A DNA stretch of 64,000 nt from Heliocidaris erythrogramma (GCA_025617745.1 CM046863.1:56247829-56311828), one strand, 5' to 3'; positions 1-11,159 are shown, counted from the stretch's first letter. Notes: generated by a model not told the origin, from the sequence alone. Translations and numbers: made by a program.

Positions 1-96
1 ATAATGAAACTATCGATAATAAACGTTGGTTACATAAGTCATATAATATAGGAAAAAAAAACCATCTGAGCTACAAAAAGGAGAGGAGAAATATAG

Positions 97-2478
97 TTAT
101 GAAGTAGACACATTTTTCAGATGATGCTTCAACACCCTTTTAAAATGTAAAAAAATATTAACTGACTTAACATGATTTGGGAGGGAATTCCAGAAAAGAA
201 TACCGTTAAAATAAAAGGAATTTCGAATTTTACCTTTCCGCTTAGGCACTACGAAATTAAATTGACTATTTCTAGTCTCATGCCCATGAACACTTGAAGA
301 GCGAGTAAAATTATTTGAAATATAGTGATCTGCATTAGAGTAAAAAATCTTATGTACATGGTGAATTAAAAGTTGTTGTGATCTAAGGTTTACATGAAGA
401 AGACCAGCTGTTTCAAGTTCACTCTTCCCAATGTGTGTTCTTGGTGGTAAGTGATTGATAAATCTTACAATCTTATTTTGAATTATTTTTAACTTGTTTT
501 GATCCACCTTGCCTAGACTGCAGTACCATGCCGCATTAGCATAATCAAATAAACATTGTATTAAGGAAAAACTTAAAATGCGTCTTGATTTTAAGTTCAT
601 GCAATTTTGATAACGATACAAGAATTTTAGACGAGCATTAGCTTTTTTGACAATACTGTCAACCAAACTTGAGCAAGAAAGATCACTAGCTATATTTAGT
701 CCTAAATACTTCACAGAATCCTGTCTCTTAATGAGTTGATTGTTATAACTTATATGGAAATCATCAGTATACTTCAGCCTACCCCGCGAACAAAACAAAA
801 TACTTTCGGTTTTACCAATATGTAAGCTAAGCTTATTTGTTGTCATCCAATTAACACAGTTTGATAATTCTAAGCTAAGTTTTTCCCCGATCAGCTTAGG
901 ATCAGTACCAGAATATAGTAACACACTATCATCCGCATATAAAAGTAATTTACTGTCGTTGACACAAACACACATATCATTAATGTAGCACATGAAAAGA
1001 ATAGGACCTAATATGCTCCCCTGGGGAACTCCGCATCTTATGGGCATAGAATCGGAGAGTACATTTTGCAACGAGACAACTTGATGACGATTGGTCAAGT
1101 AAGACCTAAACCATTGCACACATGCAGAATTTAAACCCATTACTTCTAATTTACTTAACAGTATATTATGGTTAACGGTATCGAAGGCTTTTTGCAAGTC
1201 AAGAAGAACCATCCCGACAAAACGTCCTTGGGAAATTTCGTTCCTGACAAAATCTAACAGGTGAATAAGACAAGTTTCAGTGGAATAACCATTTCTAAAA
1301 CCAGATTGAAATTCGTATATTATTTTGTTTTCTTGAAAATAGTTCTCTAATTGGGCATACACACATTTCTCTAGGACCTTCGAGACTATACTTAAAACGC
1401 TAATCGGTCTATAATTGCTAACATTAGTTTTATCTTTCTTTTTATAAAGGGGTGTTACTTTTGCAATTTTCATTTCATCAGGGAAGGTGGAAGTTGAGAT
1501 AGATAAGTTAATAATGTAAGTTAAAGGTTTATACAAATATTTAGCTCCATCCTTCAAAAATCTGGCAGGTACCAAGTCAAGCCCGGTACTTTTTGATATT
1601 TTCAACTTATTTAATTCATCTTCTTTGACAGGAGAAAAAAGAAAACAACCTTTCGACACACCCTTAGTGTCGTATAATTTTTGTAATTTAACACTGTCCG
1701 TTCCAAATTCATTTGCGTTGCTGTCTGGCAGATTACTAGCTAATTTTTCTGCCACAGTTGTGAAATAATTGTTAAATTCGTTCGCTATCCTCATATTATC
1801 ATGACATAACTCCCCTTGGATATTAATAACATTCTCTTTAACATTCTTTTGTTTGCTTTTACAACCTAAATCTTTCAGATTCTTCCACAACTTTTTAGAA
1901 TCATTTTTATGCTCATCAATTTGATTTTGGAAGTATTCATCTTTAGCCTGTCTCACTTTTCTTTGCACCAAATTACGTAAAAGTTTATATTTCTTTTCTA
2001 ATTCTAAATTACCACAATCCTTTTTCATTCTTTTAAAAGCTATATTTCTTTGTCTTATTAACGAAATAATTTCAGCATTCATCCACTTATCGGTTCTTTG
2101 CTTAATTCTTACTTGTTTTAATGGAGCACATTTATCAACTATAGACATGAAAATATTTTTGAAAATTGACCACGCAGTATTTACTTCTTTACATTCTAAT
2201 ATGTCAGACCAATTGACTCGAGATAAAACATTATTAAAATCATCTATACAATAGTTTCTCATACACCGAATACTTATATTTCTATGCTGTTTGAATACAG
2301 GTCTTATTAGCTTCCTAGAGCAGTAGGTTAAAAAATGATCACTTAAGCCAATTTCAATAACACCACTTTGACAAATATTTTCTTCTTTACTGCTGATTAC
2401 ATGGTCTATTAATGATGAAGTGGCCGATGTTGTTCGAGTGGGTTTAGTTATAAGTTGACTCAGACCATTTAAATTCAA
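97..2478 (-). pseudogene. LINE reverse transcriptase part (C-terminal end of endonuclease plus RT)
   Basis: This 793-codon open frame begins with the end of the endonuclease domain (SLIDHV near residue 22, then LSDHF, the usual C-terminal His motif). The reverse transcriptase follows: NYRPISVLS, FQSGFRNGYSTE, LLDLQKAFDTVNH, PQGSILGP and the catalytic YADD at 928-939 (residues 514-517). A typical LINE C-terminal region ends at the stop near 97. The first codon is TTG and the frame is open upstream of it, so this is the continuation of the 5' frame after a frame change, not an independent gene. The catalytic residues look intact. The product would copy LINE RNA into DNA at a nicked target. Confidence 0.9.
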
Positions 2479-2495
2479 AATATTCTTGTATTTTT

Positions 2496-3458
2496 TTATA
2501 ATGAAGACTGCTGCAAAAGGCAGATATTCATGTCCCCTAAAATTATAACCTCATCGTCTTTTGTTAATTTATCCAAGGTGTCAGTGAGATATTCAATAAA
2601 AAAATGATCTGTAGGGGGTCTGTACACAACACCTAGAGTAATGGGTTTTGTATGGGGTAATAGAATGTCAATCCATAACGATTCAATATCATTTTGTGTA
2701 AGATCTTCTCGTACGTTAAATGCAATATCATTTCTAATATAAAGACAGACTCCACCACCATGTTCTCCTACACGGTCTCGTCTTAAAATACAATATCCAT
2801 CGATACAAACTTCTTCATCGTTCACGGAAGAGTTTAACCACGTTTCAGTGATTGCAATTACAGAGATTCTATTTTGGGAGAAAAGGAGTCGTAGTTCAGG
2901 TATTTTAAACAGAATTGATCTAACATTCAAATGAACAAGATGCAACCCTTTACCATGAAAAGTATCATTAAATGATTCATATAAAGCGCTTTCCTCAACA
3001 GTATTCTGTATTCTAACTTCAGGGATATGAGGTAAAATTGGTTGAGAGGGTTGAATATCTTCACATGATTGAGTAAAAAGGGAGTCACAAAAAGGTGGTA
3101 ATGAGCACGTCAAACAGACCCAATTTTCATTGGGGTTATGATATAACCTGGTATACTCAGAGAGAGAGATTTCAAGACATTTAGTATGGTACCACTTTTG
3201 GCAGGTGGAACACAATAGGCCATGTTGGTTGTTTTTTACGGGTTTATCACATTTACCGCAAGGAAATTTGTAGTTTGGACCGGGATTAGTTTCTACGTCA
3301 CCAGATAGGAAAAGACGATAAAATATTTGATTATTTGACTGAAATAACGTAGTTTGAAAGGTGGCCACAGAGTTCTGATAATACAAAATTCGGGAGTGAA
3401 AGTATTTTAAGCGTTTAAATGATTTTAGCGTAACATATTCAAAACTAGACGCAACCCT
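2496..3458 (-). pseudogene. LINE 5' coding part: 2A-like leader, PHD-like zinc finger, APE endonuclease
   Basis: The leader contains LFLSGDVETNPGP, matching the 2A ribosome-skipping consensus D(V/I)ExNPG|P; the predicted break is between the codons at 3279-3281 and 3276-3278. Next is a Cys4-His-Cys3 style finger (CGKC, CSTC, WYHTKC, WVCLTC), as in PHD-type domains. The endonuclease follows, with HLNVRS, ITETWLN, RRDRVGEHGGG and ILGDMN. The frame stops at 2496, where an A-run (plus-strand T7 at 2491-2497) lies beside the switch to the RT frame. The frame is open from 3458, but I see no ATG before the 2A motif. 2A peptides at the N terminus of sea urchin LINEs are known; activity of this one is inferred. 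Confidence 0.85.
3276..3302 (-). other. 2A-like ribosome-skipping motif
   Basis: The codons read SGDVETNPGP followed by Asn. All residues of the core consensus (D, E, N, P, G, P) are present and are preceded by a hydrophobic LFL stretch, as in functional 2A sequences. In a translated protein this would release a short leader of about 36-60 residues from the finger/endonuclease/RT protein. Confidence 0.85.
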
Positions 3459-3461
3459 TCA

Positions 3462-4400
3462 AGAACATAAACACGAAATTAAAAGATAAAATACAAGAAA
3501 GTTCATGACACCTTAAATACACACAGACACACACGCCTGCACCCTTATAAATTAAAAAAAGACAAAAATGAGTCAGTGTCTATATCCCGCCATTATCCTC
3601 AAGCTCCATCTTCGAGACACTGGAAACACCGCTTCCTGGGCGACATATACACGTTGATTGTGAGCTCCAGAATGTTTGTAAACATGAATTTCAAAAGATG
3701 CTAGTCTGTAGACTGCAACCGGCTTGGACGTCGCACACACACATAAGGAGAGAGATGCGGAGAGAGTGATCGTAAAAGCAGCTGTCGGTTCCAACGGTCG
3801 AAACAAAAACAAAGCAGGCAAGGTCAGACTGGACAGGAATGTTAATAGCCCTCTTCTGAGTATATGGAGAAGTAGTGTGTAGTAGAAAGTTGTGATCCAA
3901 GATAGAAAAAATGAAGTATAGTCTTGAAGAAACAAAAGAGCAAGGCGAATATATTCCATGTCATAGACCGTAACACCGTCTGTCATAATAATTATATGTA
4001 ATCATAATTATGTAATAAATATCACTTATTATCAGCTATAATTATAGCCAGAAAAAATTAACTTGGTTCGCAAGACAGGAACGAAAAGAAATAAGATAAA
4101 CACTGGACAGTAGAGTTGAAGAACCAGGGTCTGCAACGTGCATAAAAGCACACACACACACGAAAAGGTGTTCCTGGGACCGGCATGATTTTGTTCTGCA
4201 AAACGATGAAGGATATGATGAAGAAAATGACTCGCAAAAAAGGATGAAGTTCTGTAAAATCGCAAACGAAGCTTTAGGATATTCCAAATGTTCCCATGTA
4301 TCAAATAAACATATCCAATATAGGCATCAAAGATACTAATCAAGCAAAATGATGAAATTTAGAGCAGAGACGCCCAGCGGACGCAGCCGAAGCTGCACCA
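3462..4400. other. No gene recognised; short open frames only
   Basis: Two minus-strand frames of 137 and 103 codons lie here (3573-3986 and 4032-4343). They are Leu/Phe/Ser-rich, show no domain I know and overlap in other frames. CA-rich patches occur near 3520-3540 and 4150-4160. I see no supported gene. Confidence 0.5.
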
Positions 4401-4407
4401 CCATACT

Positions 4408-4437
4408 CAGGAAATATATATATATATATATATATAT
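4408..4437. repeat. (AT)n microsatellite
   Basis: A run of alternating AT next to the large palindrome; a second AT run follows the palindrome at about 4613-4632. Confidence 0.9.
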
Positions 4438-4484
4438 CGTAAAGTGTTTACAGGAACAAAGTTCCGACAAAGTGCAGTGTTAAA

Positions 4485-4618
4485 ATATGTAGAAAAATAA
4501 AGTTCACAACATCATATAGAATACACACACAAGAAGCATGTTTTTATGAATTTTTATAAAAACATGCTTCTTGTGTGTGTATTCTATATGATGTTGTGAA
4601 CTTTATTTTTCTACATAT
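4485..4618. repeat. Perfect 63-bp-arm palindrome
   Basis: The left arm (4485-4547) and right arm (4556-4618) are exact reverse complements around an 8-base AT-rich loop. AT microsatellites flank both sides. A perfect arm of this length implies recent origin or gene conversion. It could be a snap-back MITE, or a read-through artefact of assembly. Confidence 0.9.
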
Positions 4619-4978
4619 ATATATATATATAATGAGAGAGATGGCTTAGCAAGATGGGAAGGACAATTCTAATCGTTTTGTCAGTATATGATATATACAT
4701 TAATTATCAATGTGCTTTACAAGAGAACATTTGAATACATTCACTTTGGGGAAATGGCTCATTCCGACTACAGTTTTATAAAATTTCGAAAGAAACTGTA
4801 CATCAAAACGTGGATTATATAAGATCCAAGAATGCAGAAGCTGAAGTTATTATAAACATAACGGGAGGATGAAATGACAAATAACATTGTGATGCATATT
4901 TATTTTTTAAAACTATACATGTAGAGAAAGAATATCCTCCCCCCTCCCCCCCCCCCAAAAAAAAGTGGGAAAATATAT

Positions 4979-5633
4979 GTGACCAGGCACCACAAAACCA
5001 CCAAAAAGTCGCACTGTGTGATTTTCAGTTAGAGCTCAATCAATGTGTTTTTGGTAAGCATAGTCAAATTTTAGTTTTGGATATTTCCTGGAATAGTATA
5101 CTTTTTTCTAAGTAATCTAAAAATTTGGAGGCACCAAACAATCTAAAAGTGGTATTTTTGCAGTTTTTTATTAGACTTATGTGTGCCTTCCCTGGATTTT
5201 GTTGTATTACTTTTCATTTTTACGACCCTGAATACTTTTTTCATTTTGATCTTCCATATATTTTAAACGGATTAAGTTCTTGCATTGATACTTGTGTACT
5301 ATGATGAACATGATATGGCTAATTAGTATGCCAAGTTTTAGGACAATCTGATAATTCCTTCATAGAAATTTCATTGAGTTCTAATCCTCCTTTTGTCACC
5401 TTAGCACAACACCTTGCAAGTCAGAGTGCTTCTCTGCAAACTTTAAACCCTTATTTCTCAGAAGTAACATTATGAGGGACTGTGCATTTTTCTCTTTGTA
5501 CAGTGAATTAGGAACATCCAATGCTAATGAGTTATATATCATTTTCAAGCTGAGAATCTGCTCTTTCAGAATCAGACGTTAACAAAAAATTCATATCTGG
5601 TGACTCTTTGGTGGTTTTGTGGTACCTGGTCAC
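4979..5633. mobile_element. MITE, GTGACC-ended family, copy 1
   Basis: The ends are inverted repeats: GTGACCAGGCACCACAAAAC at the left and its near complement ending GGTACCTGGTCAC at the right. ATAT lies on both sides, so the target duplication is TA, TAT/ATA or ATAT. The interior resembles the element at 20371-20957, including shared stretches around TCTGATAAT.CCTTCATA and AAGCTGAGAATCT. No transposase is visible. Confidence 0.8.
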
Positions 5634-5639
5634 ATATAG

Positions 5640-6480
5640 TAAAATACAAACAGCTATCAAGCAGAAAATTATATGAATGAATCAGTGATGATTATGTTGC
5701 AAATGTCTTTTTATTGATACATTTTACATATCAGTTTTGATTTTGACTGCCACTCCATTTGTAAATAATCAAGTATTAAAAGAGTTTATGAATTATGCTA
5801 TTGATCAATCGATATAACATTCTGATCTAAGTGTATAGCGGAAGAAATCATAACAGCAGAAGTCAATGTTCATACTCATCGTAGAGGGCGGACAAAATAT
5901 GTTTTAAAACTTACATCTGCTGTCATGTCGTTTTCTGCATCTTTTCTTCATGAAAATGATTTCCATGTCATTTCATTTCAAAAAGGATGAATTATGCTTT
6001 ATAAGAGTATTAAAAAAAATAAGAATTCAAAATTATAAATTTGACCAAAAAAATCAGGATATCAAAATGTATGAAAAATAACTTCAGACCCATTTTGAAA
6101 TTTGAAAACAACGTTTATCGCTTTAGTCATGACATTATCTTTCAAAAAAAATTCCTTTTTTCCACATTGAACCCCCCCCCCCCCCCCCCCCCCCCACCGG
6201 CTCCAATGTCAAGATACGCCACGGGATATAAATCTGTATTATGTCCTATTAACCATCCTACCTGAGCTACTTTGCAATGGCATGAATGGAGTCGTCTCTT
6301 GATCTCGTGGGTCTATTTATCTATTATCCATTTATCCATTCATGGGACTGGACACTCACACAACACAAGGTATTGTGTACTCAAATATGAAAGCTTCATT
6401 TCAAATAATTCAAATGCAGCTTGATAATAATTTACTTATAAGTTTCATGAATTATATACAATAAATAGTTTTTAATTAAT
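5640..6480. other. Non-coding, AT-rich, with a poly-C run
   Basis: No coding sequence is recognised. A run of about 22 C lies at about 6173-6195 and the text after it ends with CGCCACGGG, resembling the hAT-like MITE ends seen elsewhere in the window. Confidence 0.5.
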
Positions 6481-6501
6481 CTCATCCAAGCAATATTTTA
6501 C

Positions 6502-6773
6502 CTTTGGATAGTTTATCTCCCAAATCAAGCAGTCCAGCTTCACGGAGTTTGCTCGCCAGAATGGATCGTGATTGGTTGGTGTCTGTTTGTTTGGTCTTCC
6601 ACTTGATAAGGATCTCAGCCAGAGCGTCACTGAAGTTTCTGAGATGTTTTTCGAGGATTGTTTGACTCTTCGCAAAGGAATTCCCCAGGGCGTTACACAG
6701 TTTGAAGTATTTGTCAGGACTTATGTCTTCAGCCAGTGATATCAACTCGACCTCCTGCAAAGGATCCATGGTT
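6502..6773 (-). CDS. Death-domain first coding exon of an NLR-type gene
   Basis: The exon encodes about 89 residues from MDPLQEVELISLAEDISP to a splice donor (AAAG then GTAAAA). Helical segments with the spacing and hydrophobic pattern of a Death-fold domain are visible: LAEDIS, YFKLCNALG, AILIKWK, LREAGLLDLGDKL. A good acceptor (TTCTTCACAG) lies just before an optimal start context (AACCATGG), so a non-coding 5' exon probably precedes it. It leaves in phase 1, the phase in which the NACHT exon at 60-61.7 kb begins. Because it lies 3' of that NACHT exon on the same strand and carries its own start, it most likely opens a second NLR gene continuing past position 1, with the LINE in its intron. 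Such domains recruit signalling partners in the cytosol. Confidence 0.72.
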
Positions 6774-6779
6774 CTGTGA

Positions 6780-7345
6780 AGAATCAGTCAAGATAATTAT
6801 TAGGCAGTTGCCTTTCTCCTGAAGAGTATATTGTTCTACCGTTACAAATATCATTTACGTCTTACCTATCATAAGCTGAATTTACCTCTACATATTTCAT
6901 ACTTTTAGTTGATGCTAGAATTATTGAACTTTTTCCGCAGTGAATTGAATTGCATTGAAGAGAATCCACGTGCGATGTGTGAATGAAAATGTAATCATTG
7001 GCTGGTGGGATATACTCATCGGTATGTCATTGTACTTGTAGCTTTAAAATGATAACATATCAACAACAAAAAAGAGTGGATATTTGTGATAAAGAAGAAG
7101 TAGGGTGCGCGCGCTAGCACGCACACACACACACACACACACAAATATCAAAACTCAAAAGGAACATATCCCTCAATACAATGCTCAGCTCTCAATCTTA
7201 GTTGTTCATTTTAACATACTTCACCTCTTAATTGTATGATGATAATGGTATGTTTCATTAAAGAAAAATATCACGTCGCAGCCCAAGGGCTGAATTGAAC
7301 AATATTTGTACAATGATAAAAAAGTTACACATTTTGTTGCATTAG
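6780..7345. other. Non-coding; CA microsatellite
   Basis: A (CA)n run lies at about 7119-7142. On the minus strand this would be the promoter-side intron or 5' region of the Death-domain exon. No clear promoter was found. Confidence 0.4.
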
Positions 7346-7647
7346 TCCGAAGGTTCGTTTATCCGAAGGTTCATAATTCCGAAAATGAAATAGGGTTCAT
7401 ATTTCCGAAGGTTCGTATTTCCGAAAATGAAAAAGGGTTCATAATTCCGAAGGTTCGTATTTCCGAAAATGAAAAAGGGTTCGTATTTCCGAAAATGAAA
7501 AAGGGTTCGTATTTCCGAAAATAAAATAAGGTTCGTATTTCCGAAAATGAAATAGGGTTCGTATTTCCGAAAATGAAATAAGGTTCGTATTTCCGAAAAT
7601 GAAATAGGGTTCGTATTTCCGAAAAATGAAATAGGGTTCATTATTCC
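7346..7647 (+). repeat. Minisatellite array, left (CCGAAAATGAAATAGGGTTC type)
   Basis: About ten imperfect units of 26-27 bp with the core CCGAAAATGAAATAGGGTTC plus GTATTT. Shorter 14-15 bp units (TCCGAAGGTTCGTTTA) sit at the outer edge. The same two unit types occur in inverted orientation and the same outer-to-inner order at 11441-11811. Open frames through the array are repeats, not genes. Confidence 0.93.
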
Positions 7648-7689
7648 TGGTAAAAAAAGGCGAATTTATCAGGAGCAGATGTGTAGCAA

Positions 7690-7713
7690 CGGGGGGGGGG
7701 GGGGGGGGGGGGG
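7690..7713. repeat. Poly-G run
   Basis: About 24 consecutive G residues, one of roughly thirty long G or C runs in the window. Confidence 0.95.
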
Positions 7714-7719
7714 AGGGCA

Positions 7720-8190
7720 CGCCCCCACCCCTCCCTCATCGAATGGCGAAAAAAATAAGAAAAAAAGAAAGAAAATGGAATAGGAAAGAAGACGGTTGGA
7801 CCCCTTCCGGCAACCCCCCAACCCTCTTCCACCAGCAGCGTCTTAGATTAGCTTTAAGATTATTCCAAAAGACTTGTGCCTCCAATGGTGCCAGTGGTCC
7901 CACAATGGCTAGACTCTAGCTACGACACTGTTAAAGGGAAAATTTAGGGTAACGATAGGATATTATGGTTTTAATTGCCATTTTCAAAAAGCGGATCTCT
8001 TTTCGACGAAAAGCACCTCCCCCACCCCCGCAATAAATAAAAAAATGAAATGGAGACACAAAACTGGGAAGGTTTATAAAAGAGGAGAGGAGAAGGAAAA
8101 GAGACGAAAATAAGAGGACGAGATCAGAAAAATCGAATAAGTGTTTATGTGTGTGTGTGAGGGTGTGTGTGTGAGGGTGTGAGGGTGCGT
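7720..8190. other. Non-coding; GT-rich microsatellite
   Basis: A poly-purine stretch lies at 7745-7790 and a (GT)n/GAGGGTGT repeat at about 8145-8196. No gene is recognised. Confidence 0.4.
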
Positions 8191-8197
8191 GTGTGGA

Positions 8198-8272
8198 GGT
8201 GTCGTAGTCGAACGGTTTACAGCGCTTGACTGGAAACGCGAAGGTTGGGGGTTTGATCCCTGTTACGGCACC
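8198..8272 (+). pseudogene. tRNA-Ser-like sequence (tRNA pseudogene or SINE head)
   Basis: The ends GGTGTCG and CGGCACC can pair as a 7-bp acceptor stem. An A-box-like TAGTCGAACGG and a B-box-like GGTTTGATCCC are present. The loop CTGGAAA would give anticodon GGA (Ser). The anticodon and T stems pair poorly, so a decayed tRNA or a tRNA-derived SINE head is more likely than a working gene. Confidence 0.5.
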
Positions 8273-8279
8273 TATGGCC

Positions 8280-9640
8280 TTTTTGTTGTAAAAAATATAG
8301 CAACTTTCCTTTTTTTAATGCCGCAAAGCTAGCGACCAAAAATAATTGTGGCTTTCCGTTGTGAAAAATCATAAAAATAACGTATTTCGGCATATAATGA
8401 CTGGAATATGAGGATATTAGGGCACCTCACTCCCTGAATATGAGGTGTGAGTTGCCGGAATATCTGCACTTTCAAAATCCGGGGGAGGGGGTGGGGGTTG
8501 GCTGCAGCAGCCCCCCTTCTCGTACGCCTATGCCTAGGCCTATGTTAAGTACACAGTTGCGATTGATTTTAACTTGCGATTGTTTCAAATAAATCGCTTC
8601 AACTCCTTATAAGGCGGGGCACTGGTTGATAAAAGCAATTAATTTAGGTTAGAATGTTTTCTTCTCCATGTGTAATTACTTATTTCTATTTTTTACGATG
8701 AGGATTGTTTTACTCTCAATGTCTTTTAGTGTTTTGTAATTCGTTATGCTTGTAAAAGTTATTTCAAACTTCAGGTCAGCGGTTGTAACTGTTAAAAACG
8801 CAGACTGTGCAGTAAAATGAAGCAACTTATTAGAATCTGTACAAATTTATTATGCTGTAAGCAGCTGTATAAAATGAAAGATTTTCATCCATGTTTAGAA
8901 ATGATGGTATTTTGGCAAAGTTAAAGAACATGTTCAATGATTTTAATCTATTTATGCGGCATAGATAGTTAGGATTATTCCCTGTATGATAATTATTTTA
9001 GCCCGACTGAAAGAAAACTTAACATTTTGTTCCACTATTCTTCAAATTTGGTTGTATGTTGCTTTTAATCATTATCATTATATTCAATTAGCGATTGCAC
9101 CTGACCTATATACTTACACATAATATGCCAGTATAAAGAGTTATTTTTATTCTTCAGATGCGGTGTGCTACATAGCAGTGGCTTTAACATTCTTGTTATT
9201 GCTCACTTGTTATCTTTCTTTTCTTGAATTTGGTTTTCTTAAGAAGTAGCTGCTGCACGGCTTTTGTAAAGTTCTGTTGGAATTGTAAAGTGTTTGAAAA
9301 CTATCTGCGTCATAGATCATTTCAGATATGCGGCAAACAAAATGCTGTATAGTTGTGTAAGCAAGGTCATTACTTACAGCATACTATGCTGCATTTCATT
9401 CATTTACCTCTACAATTTAAGATTTTAATCTGTTTTAAGAAATGTTAATACTTTTGCAAGGTTATAAAACATGCTCAATGATTTCAGTCTGCCCTGCTGC
9501 ATAAATTGTTTGAGATATTTTGCATTATAGTTTGGTTTTACTTTTGTTTCCTATTATGATAATCATAATCAGCCTGATGATAAGACTCCTTCTTTAACTT
9601 GTTACGATCCATCTTTCTTCGGCTTTGGTTGTTTATGGTA
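8280..9640. other. Non-coding with a degenerate direct repeat
   Basis: Segments near 8850-9000 and 9360-9540 are diverged copies of each other; both contain forms of CATGTTCAATGATTT and AAATGCTGTA. No open frame of interest is present. Confidence 0.4.
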
Positions 9641-9649
9641 TCTATTCAT

Positions 9650-9860
9650 TTATTTATTATTATTACTAGTATTATTTGTATTATTATTATTGTTATTATA
9701 ATTATCATTATTATCATTATTATTAGTAGTAGTATTATCTGTTTTATCATTTTTATTATTATTATTACTAATATTATCAGTATTATAATTTTTATTATTG
9801 ATAATTTTATTGTTGTTGTTGTTATTATTGTTATTATTATTATTACAATTGTTATTATGA
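9650..9860 (+). repeat. (TTA)n-rich microsatellite
   Basis: Interrupted TTA/TTG triplets. The Ile-rich open frame through it (9599-9973) is a microsatellite artefact. Confidence 0.9.
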
Positions 9861-10158
9861 AGTGGACTACCCAGAATTACGATGACGATGTCATTTTGGA
9901 TGGAGTTATGCGACCAGACTTAGATATTGCACCGGTTACTCTACTATTGCTTCTTTTATTTCCCTTGTCATGATCGTATAATTGGCCTATAGCCTATACG
10001 TATCAATAATATGCTTGTTATAATATGTTGTGCTACTTGCCAGGCTATTTATTAAACATAGCAGTGACTCCTTTATAAACTCTCTGTAATATTATGTTGT
10101 TGTTTTTATTGCTGTTGTTGCTTTGGGGACCGGAGGGGAGAGCTTGTAGAGTCATCTA

Positions 10159-10310
10159 CAGAGCCATATTACAGACTTCGGCCAACTTGGTTTATTTGGG
10201 CACAACATGGCGTATATTCCTTTGTTTAGTGCTTGCCTAACAAAGCAACCAGCGCCATATTGCTACCTACATGGAGCCGAGTTGGCCAAACTCTGTAATA
10301 GATGGCTCTG
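10159..10310. mobile_element. Short MITE with ~32-bp terminal inverted repeats
   Basis: The left end CAGAGCCATATTACAGACTT matches the complement of the right end, which finishes ATAGATGGCTCTG. GGCCAACTTGG and GAGTTGGCC are the inner parts of the arms. Length is 152 bp with no coding capacity. Confidence 0.7.
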
Positions 10311-10319
10311 AGGGCTAGG

Positions 10320-11150
10320 GATGCAGGACGCCCCCACCTTATTTTTAGTATACACTTTTCATAGTATTTTTTTAATCACAATTTATGTTGAATGTTGACG
10401 AAGTAATTACATCTTACATGTCGTAAAGATAATAAAGTGTCAATGTTTGGCTCGCTGGAATCCAGCAGCGTGGTGCCCGAACATCCTTTTATTTTGGGAA
10501 GCGAGATGGTCGGCTATCCTTATCTGTGGGCGGGAAGGTACGCAAAATGTTATCGTTGTTTGGATTATCTGGTAACAAAATCATTATTCTATAGACAATA
10601 TCTCCTTTTTTTTACTTGCTCACTAGCGCGTAAGATTTAGAAACGGAATAGTTTGGGACAGGGAACGCCCTTCATTAGGGCGAGTGAAGTGCCCAAATAT
10701 TCCATATTCGGCAGCAGTTAAGTAATATTATTCATGGCTCATTATTACATGTTCTATATTTGTCTTTTGATGGCGAAATTGCATTTCCATTACAATAAAA
10801 AAAAGGGTTTTATGTTTTTTTCTAACTCGCTTCGCTCGTTTGCAAATTGTAGAAACGGGGAATATGATATTCTGCCAAGAGGCATCAGCTCCCCCTTTCA
10901 AAAATATTACGTGGCCATTTTCTGCTTGTAAAGATCTACTTGGATCTTTGGTGTGTCTCATTTTCCAAAGCGGTATATATATTATATAAATAACTTCAAG
11001 CCAATTTCGTTGTAGCAAATTTAATCCGGAATCCGATCATTCACTTTCTTCAATACATCAGTATGTATTTTAATCACCGAAGTAATATCATTTTATGAGA
11101 AATGAAACATGTATTCCTGAGGCGCTTGCTCTCTACGCTCGCTCACAAAT
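10320..11150. other. No gene recognised
   Basis: Only short overlapping frames on both strands (10437-10640, 10728-11018, 10734-10931), without recognisable domains. Confidence 0.4.
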
Positions 11151-11159
11151 ATTGGTTAT

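Larger units (their letters stand above)
1..3460 (-). mobile_element. CR1/L2-like non-LTR retrotransposon (LINE) with 2A peptide, PHD-like finger, APE endonuclease and RT
   Basis: Reading on the minus strand, the element encodes in order a 2A-like motif, a Cys/His finger, an apurinic-type endonuclease and a reverse transcriptase. This is the layout known for CR1/L2-type LINEs that copy themselves by target-primed reverse transcription. The coding region is split by one frame change near 2480-2530. The 5' open frame reaches back to a stop at 3459-3461 without an in-frame ATG, so the 5' end looks truncated or its start codon is lost. The 3' end probably lies at or before position 1. The near-intact frames suggest a fairly young copy. 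It points the same way as the NLR exons in the window. Confidence 0.88.

Noticed and set aside
3573..4343. Two Leu/Phe-rich minus-strand frames upstream of the LINE
   Set aside because: No domain, poor composition and several overlapping alternative frames.
4485..4618. Palindrome as a microRNA precursor
   Set aside because: 63 perfect base pairs without bulges fits a snap-back repeat or artefact better than a miRNA hairpin.
6502..6773. Death-domain exon as the C-terminal exon of the NACHT/LRR gene
   Set aside because: It begins with an ATG in optimal context and its exit phase matches entry into a NACHT exon, so it is better read as a first exon.
7306..7720. Array of short regularly spaced repeats, resembling a CRISPR array
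   Set aside because: Units are contiguous 14-27 bp minisatellite repeats with no unique spacers, in eukaryotic DNA.
9599..9973. 124-codon Ile-rich frame resembling a membrane protein
   Set aside because: Generated by TTA/ATT triplet repeats.
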